64,000 bases of DNA from JAITMY01 sp031553765 (GTDB taxonomy: Bacteria; Bacteroidota; Bacteroidia; Bacteroidales; UBA932): contig JAVBKY010000004.1 in assembly GCA_031553765.1 (NCBI GenBank), positions 1 to 64,000 on the forward strand. The letters run 5' to 3'. Positions 60,535 to 64,000 of this stretch are shown in pieces. The stretch's first letter is position 1. Every line of letters starts with the position of its first letter. Below the pieces are notes generated by a model. That model ran no database searches and had not been told where the DNA came from. It saw only the letters and a list, made by a program, of their open reading frames with translations. A program made the translations under genes and the position numbers.

Positions 60535-61461
60535 TTACTCCGCTATCCTAACCCCCTCTTTATTGATGGGTGAAACAAATACGTGGTTTTCTATGCCCAC
60601 TTTATTAAAACCATCTTGCATGGCCTCTGCTACCTTTTGCGCAATCTTTTCTGTTTTGCTCAAGGCAAAAATAGAGGGACCGCTACCCGATATGCTGCAA
60701 CCTAAAGCGCCTGCGTCAAGTGCTGCTTGCTTAATATTGTAAAACTCGGGAATTAGCAGCGCACGCACGGGCTCTACAATCACATCGTGCAGTGAGCGAC
60801 CTATAAGGTCATAATCATTGGTGAATAAACCTGCTACCAAACCTGCTACGTTGCCCCACTGCTCCACCGCCTTTTTGATGGGCACCTCCTGGCGTAGGAT
60901 TTTGCGGCTATCGCTGGTACGCACTTCAATTTGTGGATGCACCACCGTAGCGTATATAACAGGACTGGGAATAGGAATTACGTCCAACGGCGTGTAGCTG
61001 CGCACCAACGTAAACCCTCCCATGAGCGCGGGCGCTACGTTATCGGCATGCGCAGAACCGCTGGCAGCCTTTTCGCCCTGCATGGCAAATTGCACAAGTT
61101 CTTTTCGTGTAAACGGACGACCAAGTAGCTCGTTTGCTCCGAATACTCCCGCTGCAGAGCTGGCCGCACTTGAGCCCACGCCGCTGCCCGGCATAATTTT
61201 CGAAAGAAAGGTAATATTGAATCCCTGCTTACTTTGCAGCGCGTCAAGCATAGATTGTAACGCTACTGCTGTTACGTTCTTTTCGGGTGCTAGGGGTAAG
61301 CCGTAGGGAGTTTCATCCGCCAGCACTATTTTTCCCGAATCATTCAGCTCAATGCTGATTTCATCGCCGGGGTTGTTGAGCGCGAAGCCCAACACATCGA
61401 ATCCACAAGCCACATTGGCTACCGTTGCCGGTGAAAATATTTTTATTTTTTTTGAAGACAT
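60535..61461 (-). CDS. thrB: Homoserine kinase
   Basis: The protein has 308 residues of the GHMP family. IFSPATVANVACGFDVLGFA at the N-terminus, the ATP loop MPGSGVGSSAASSAAGVFGA, GEKAASGSAHADNVAPALMG and LGCSISGSGPSIFALSKTE are all homoserine kinase marks. It phosphorylates homoserine for ThrC. Repeat elements lie on both sides of it. Confidence 0.97.
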   Translation of the reverse strand: MSSKKIKIFSPATVANVACGFDVLGFALNNPGDEISIELNDSGKIVLADETPYGLPLAPEKNVTAVALQSMLDALQSKQGFNITFLSKIMPGSGVGSSAASSAAGVFGANELLGRPFTRKELVQFAMQGEKAASGSAHADNVAPALMGGFTLVRSYTPLDVIPIPSPVIYATVVHPQIEVRTSDSRKILRQEVPIKKAVEQWGNVAGLVAGLFTNDYDLIGRSLHDVIVEPVRALLIPEFYNIKQAALDAGALGCSISGSGPSIFALSKTEKIAQKVAEAMQDGFNKVGIENHVFVSPINKEGVRIAE

Positions 61462-61494
61462 TTATTTTGCCTATTATTTCATCACTAAATCTGG

Positions 61495-61581
61495 CGTCAT
61501 TGCGAGGAGGTACGACGAAGCAATCTCTTTTCTGCAAAGTCAATTACAACTTGAGATTGCTTCGCTTTGCTCGCAATGACG
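61495..61581. repeat. GTCATTGCGAGGA-type palindromic repeat, copy 3
   Basis: Arms CGTCATTGCGAGGAGG (from 61495) and CTTTGCTCGCAATGACG (to 61581) enclose AAGCAATCTC/GAGATTGCTTCG. It lies in the thrA-thrB gap, in near-identical form to 60435-60524. Confidence 0.9.
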
Positions 61582-61603
61582 TTTCTGGCATTATGCTGCC
61601 AAA

Positions 61604-64000
61604 TTAAATATTCGCCACCCTTATTATATCACCAAACACACCTGCCGCTGTAACCGCCGCACCCGCGCCCGCACCTTTAATTACCATAGGCTGCTGGTCG
61701 TAGCGCTCGGTGTATAGCGTAATAATATTATCGCTGCCCTGCAGGTTAAAGAAAGGATGCGTAGCATCCACCTCTTGCAAGCCTATGCTTGCCTTGCCAT
61801 TTTCAAGCGAGGCTACAAAACGCCAGCGCTTGCCATCAGCATACAGCGCCTTGCGACGTGCTTCAAAGTCAGCATCCAACTTCTTCACCTCCTCAAAAAA
61901 TGCATCTATAGTTGGCGTGTTAAAGCAGCTATCGGGCAAGAATGTTTTAATGGCAACATCCGTTTTCTCCAAAGCGTAGCCACACTCGCGCGATAGAATT
62001 AAAATCTTACGCAACACGTCCACACCACTTAGGTCAATACGGGGGTCGGGCTCGGAGTAGCCTTTTTCCTTTGCCATGCGTATAGCTTGGCTCATGCTTA
62101 CCTCTTCGCTAATGGTATTAAAAATAAAGTTGAGCGTACCGCTAAGTACGGCCTCCAACTTTGTAACTTTGTCACCACTCAGCACCAGCTCATTTATGGT
62201 CTTAATAACGGGTAGTCCCGCACCAACGTTAGTTTCGTAAAGGAACTTCACACCACGCTGACGCGACAGTTCCTGCAATTTTTTGTAGTGCGCATACTCG
62301 CTTGAGCAAGCAATTTTATTAGCCGTTACTACCGAGACAAACGAACCCAGCATTTTTTCATAAATACCCGGCACATCGGCGCTGGCCGTACAGTCAACAA
62401 ATACGCTATTGCGCAGGTTGACTTCCGCCACACGTTGCGCAAAAGCATTCAAATCCAACACCGCACCCTTCCGCTCCAGCTCTCCCTGCACATCGCTCAA
62501 GTCAATACCCTGCACGTCAAACAGCATTTTCTTTGAGTTCATCACACCTACCAGATTTATTTTCAGACGGTGATTTTTCATCAAGTCGTCACGCTGCTTG
62601 CTTATTTGCTGCAATAAATTTCCACCAACCGTACCAATACCGGCTATATACAGGTGTACCTCTTTATAGCCTACTAAGAAAAAAGCTTCGTGGATTACGT
62701 TAAGCGCCTTGCGCAGGTTTAGCTTATGCACCACGGTAGAAATGTTGAGCTCTGACGAGCCCTGCGCTATGGCAACCACGTTCACACCATTTTTGCCCAA
62801 CGCGTTGAAAAGTTTACCCGATATACCGGGCATGCGCTTCATATTTTCACCCACAATAGCTATTACCGACATCCCCTCCTCTATCTTCAAGCCAATGGTT
62901 TCGCGCTTCATCTCAAAATCAAACTCGCCATCAATGGCGGCTTTGGCTCGCGCCACATCGCCCGGCACAATAGCAAAGGTGATGGACTGCTCCGACGAGG
63001 CTTGTGAAATTAAAATCACGCTGACTTCAGCTTCTGCAAGAGCGCCAAACAAGCGCTTAGAAATACCCGAAATACCCGCCATGCCCACGCCTTGCAGCGT
63101 TAGCAGCGTAATGTCGTCAATAGATGAAATACCCTTAATGGCTTGCTCAATAGCCGGAGCATCAATGGTAGCGTTTACCAACGTTCCCTCAGCTTGCGGA
63201 TTAAAAGTATTTTTAATCACCATAGGAATATTGGCAGCCAACAGCGGATGCACAGTAGGTGGATAAACCACCTTAGCGCCAAAGTTTGACAACTCAAATA
63301 CCTCGGAGTAGCTGAGGTGCTTAATGGGATACGCCTTTTCCACCTTGCGCGGATCGGCTGTCATAAAGCCATCCACATCCGTCCATATTTCGGTAACGGA
63401 AGCACCTATGGCTGCCGCCAAAATCGCGGCGGTGTAGTCGCTACCCCCACGTCCCAACGTTGTTGTATCGCCGTTTTCGTTAGAAGCAATAAAGCCCGGA
63501 AGCACCGCACGTTTTTCCACCTTTAGCAAAACTTCTTTACACAAAGGGTTGGTTTTTGTAAAATCAACCTTGGCTTTGCCAAAATGGTTATCAGTTCTAA
63601 TTATGTTACGCGAATCAATATGCACTGCGCCATCAATAGCCTCACTCACTACGTAGGAGCTCATGCGCTCGCCAAAGCTCAGTACGTAATCCTGCAACTT
63701 AGGTGTAAGTTCACGCAAGCGTGCTATACTATGCAAATAGTCTTCGAGTTCATTCAGCATCACCTTCAACTCGCTCAGTACGTGACCTTGCTGCTGCGGT
63801 TTTACCAACGCTTTAGCCGTATTCAGGTGGCGCTGTTCAATATCGCTCAGCTCATTTTTGTAATCCTCATTACCCTGCGCCGCAAGTGCGCTGGCTTTAA
63901 TGAGCTGATCGGTAACGCCGCCAAAAGCCGATACTACCACAAATTTATTATCGGGACTTTGCTCAACAATGTCCTTTACCTTCTTTATATTTTCGGCCGA
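61604..64000 (-). CDS. thrA: Bifunctional aspartate kinase/homoserine dehydrogenase, 5' end outside window
   Basis: 798 codons are visible. The right edge begins in SAENIKKVKDIVEQS, so only about a dozen N-terminal residues (the KFGGTS region) should be missing. Kinase marks: VVSAFGGVTDQLIKA, FGERMSSYVVSEA, TTLGRGGSDYTAAILAAAIG and ELSNFGAKVVYPPTVHPL. Two ACT-type regulatory stretches follow (TLQGVGMAGISGISKRLFGA, VIAIVGENMKRMPGISGKLF). The dehydrogenase part has IAGIGTVGGNLLQQIS, TANKIACSSEYAHY and EPDPRIDLSGVDVLRKILIL. It makes aspartyl phosphate and homoserine at the head of the threonine operon. Feedback control by threonine is expected from the family. Confidence 0.97.
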   Translation of the reverse strand, partial: SAENIKKVKDIVEQSPDNKFVVVSAFGGVTDQLIKASALAAQGNEDYKNELSDIEQRHLNTAKALVKPQQQGHVLSELKVMLNELEDYLHSIARLRELTPKLQDYVLSFGERMSSYVVSEAIDGAVHIDSRNIIRTDNHFGKAKVDFTKTNPLCKEVLLKVEKRAVLPGFIASNENGDTTTLGRGGSDYTAAILAAAIGASVTEIWTDVDGFMTADPRKVEKAYPIKHLSYSEVFELSNFGAKVVYPPTVHPLLAANIPMVIKNTFNPQAEGTLVNATIDAPAIEQAIKGISSIDDITLLTLQGVGMAGISGISKRLFGALAEAEVSVILISQASSEQSITFAIVPGDVARAKAAIDGEFDFEMKRETIGLKIEEGMSVIAIVGENMKRMPGISGKLFNALGKNGVNVVAIAQGSSELNISTVVHKLNLRKALNVIHEAFFLVGYKEVHLYIAGIGTVGGNLLQQISKQRDDLMKNHRLKINLVGVMNSKKMLFDVQGIDLSDVQGELERKGAVLDLNAFAQRVAEVNLRNSVFVDCTASADVPGIYEKMLGSFVSVVTANKIACSSEYAHYKKLQELSRQRGVKFLYETNVGAGLPVIKTINELVLSGDKVTKLEAVLSGTLNFIFNTISEEVSMSQAIRMAKEKGYSEPDPRIDLSGVDVLRKILILSRECGYALEKTDVAIKTFLPDSCFNTPTIDAFFEEVKKLDADFEARRKALYADGKRWRFVASLENGKASIGLQEVDATHPFFNLQGSDNIITLYTERYDQQPMVIKGAGAGAAVTAAGVFGDIIRVANI

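Noticed and set aside
61361..61607. Small open frames over the thrA-thrB gap
   Set aside because: They are translations of the GTCATTGCGAGGA repeat, a common source of false genes.

Overview
The window comes from a bacterium of the phylum Bacteroidota, most likely order Bacteroidales. The evidence is consistent across the window. Many genes are preceded by the Bacteroidota -7 promoter motif TAnnTTTG. Several genes belong to type IX secretion (a C-terminal sorting domain protein and a PorW/SprE-like protein). There is a GlsB/GlsA-type glycine-lipid pair, an ECF sigma/FecR pair with an STN-domain protein, a BlaI/M56 pair, and the Bacteroidota form of the dcw cluster (no murF or ddl within it). 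I cannot name a genus. No rRNA, tRNA, CRISPR array, transposase or prophage was seen.

Layout. 1-7951 (minus): the first ~2,650 codons of a giant lipoprotein with a SpvB/TcaC-like domain, FG-GAP-like DxNGDGxPD repeats and RHS/YD repeats; the C-terminal end lies outside the window. 8126-12904 (minus): a type IX-secreted protein, a PorT-like outer-membrane barrel, and a BlaI-type repressor with an M56 metallopeptidase sensor. 13117-20151 (minus): a Bro-N domain gene that looks inserted behind ppiD, then ppiD, a CNNM/CorC protein, lptC, an outer-membrane protein and coaX. 20367-21379 (plus): two small envelope proteins. 21572-23355 (minus): glsB and glsA.

23652-39856 (plus): the division and cell-wall cluster mraZ-rsmH-ftsL-ftsI-murE-mraY-murD-ftsW-murG-murC-ftsQ-ftsA-ftsZ, followed by a YqeY-like gene. 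A clear MraZ operator lies at its head. 40037-42685 (minus): a TlpA-like lipoprotein and a LysE-family exporter. 42866-51909 (plus): lnt, porW/sprE, an ECF sigma/FecR/STN-surface-repeat operon, tsaE and a DUF3795 protein. 51962-54190 (minus): an AsmA-like DUF748 protein. 54641-57844 (plus): rpsO, apt, pnp. 57950-64000 (minus): thrA-thrB-thrC-galK, with thrA missing only its first dozen or so codons.

How it fits together: most genes build or maintain the envelope. The dcw genes make and place peptidoglycan, and LptC, Lnt, GlsA/B, PpiD, DUF748 and the barrels serve the outer membrane. PorW/SprE supports export of proteins such as the T9SS-tagged protein at 8126-10033. The thr genes form the homoserine/threonine pathway.

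The most distinctive feature is not a gene. Intergenic spaces hold a dense, mixed population of palindromic repeats of at least seven sequence types. Two types also sit in-frame inside the giant RHS-type gene. Other points worth a second look are the Bro-N gene flanked by ~70-bp direct repeats that copy the end of ppiD and its terminator, the STN protein with a second, internal signal peptide, and the mraZ promoter in which the one degenerate operator repeat coincides with the -33 box. I did not find a clear-cut new multi-gene system.
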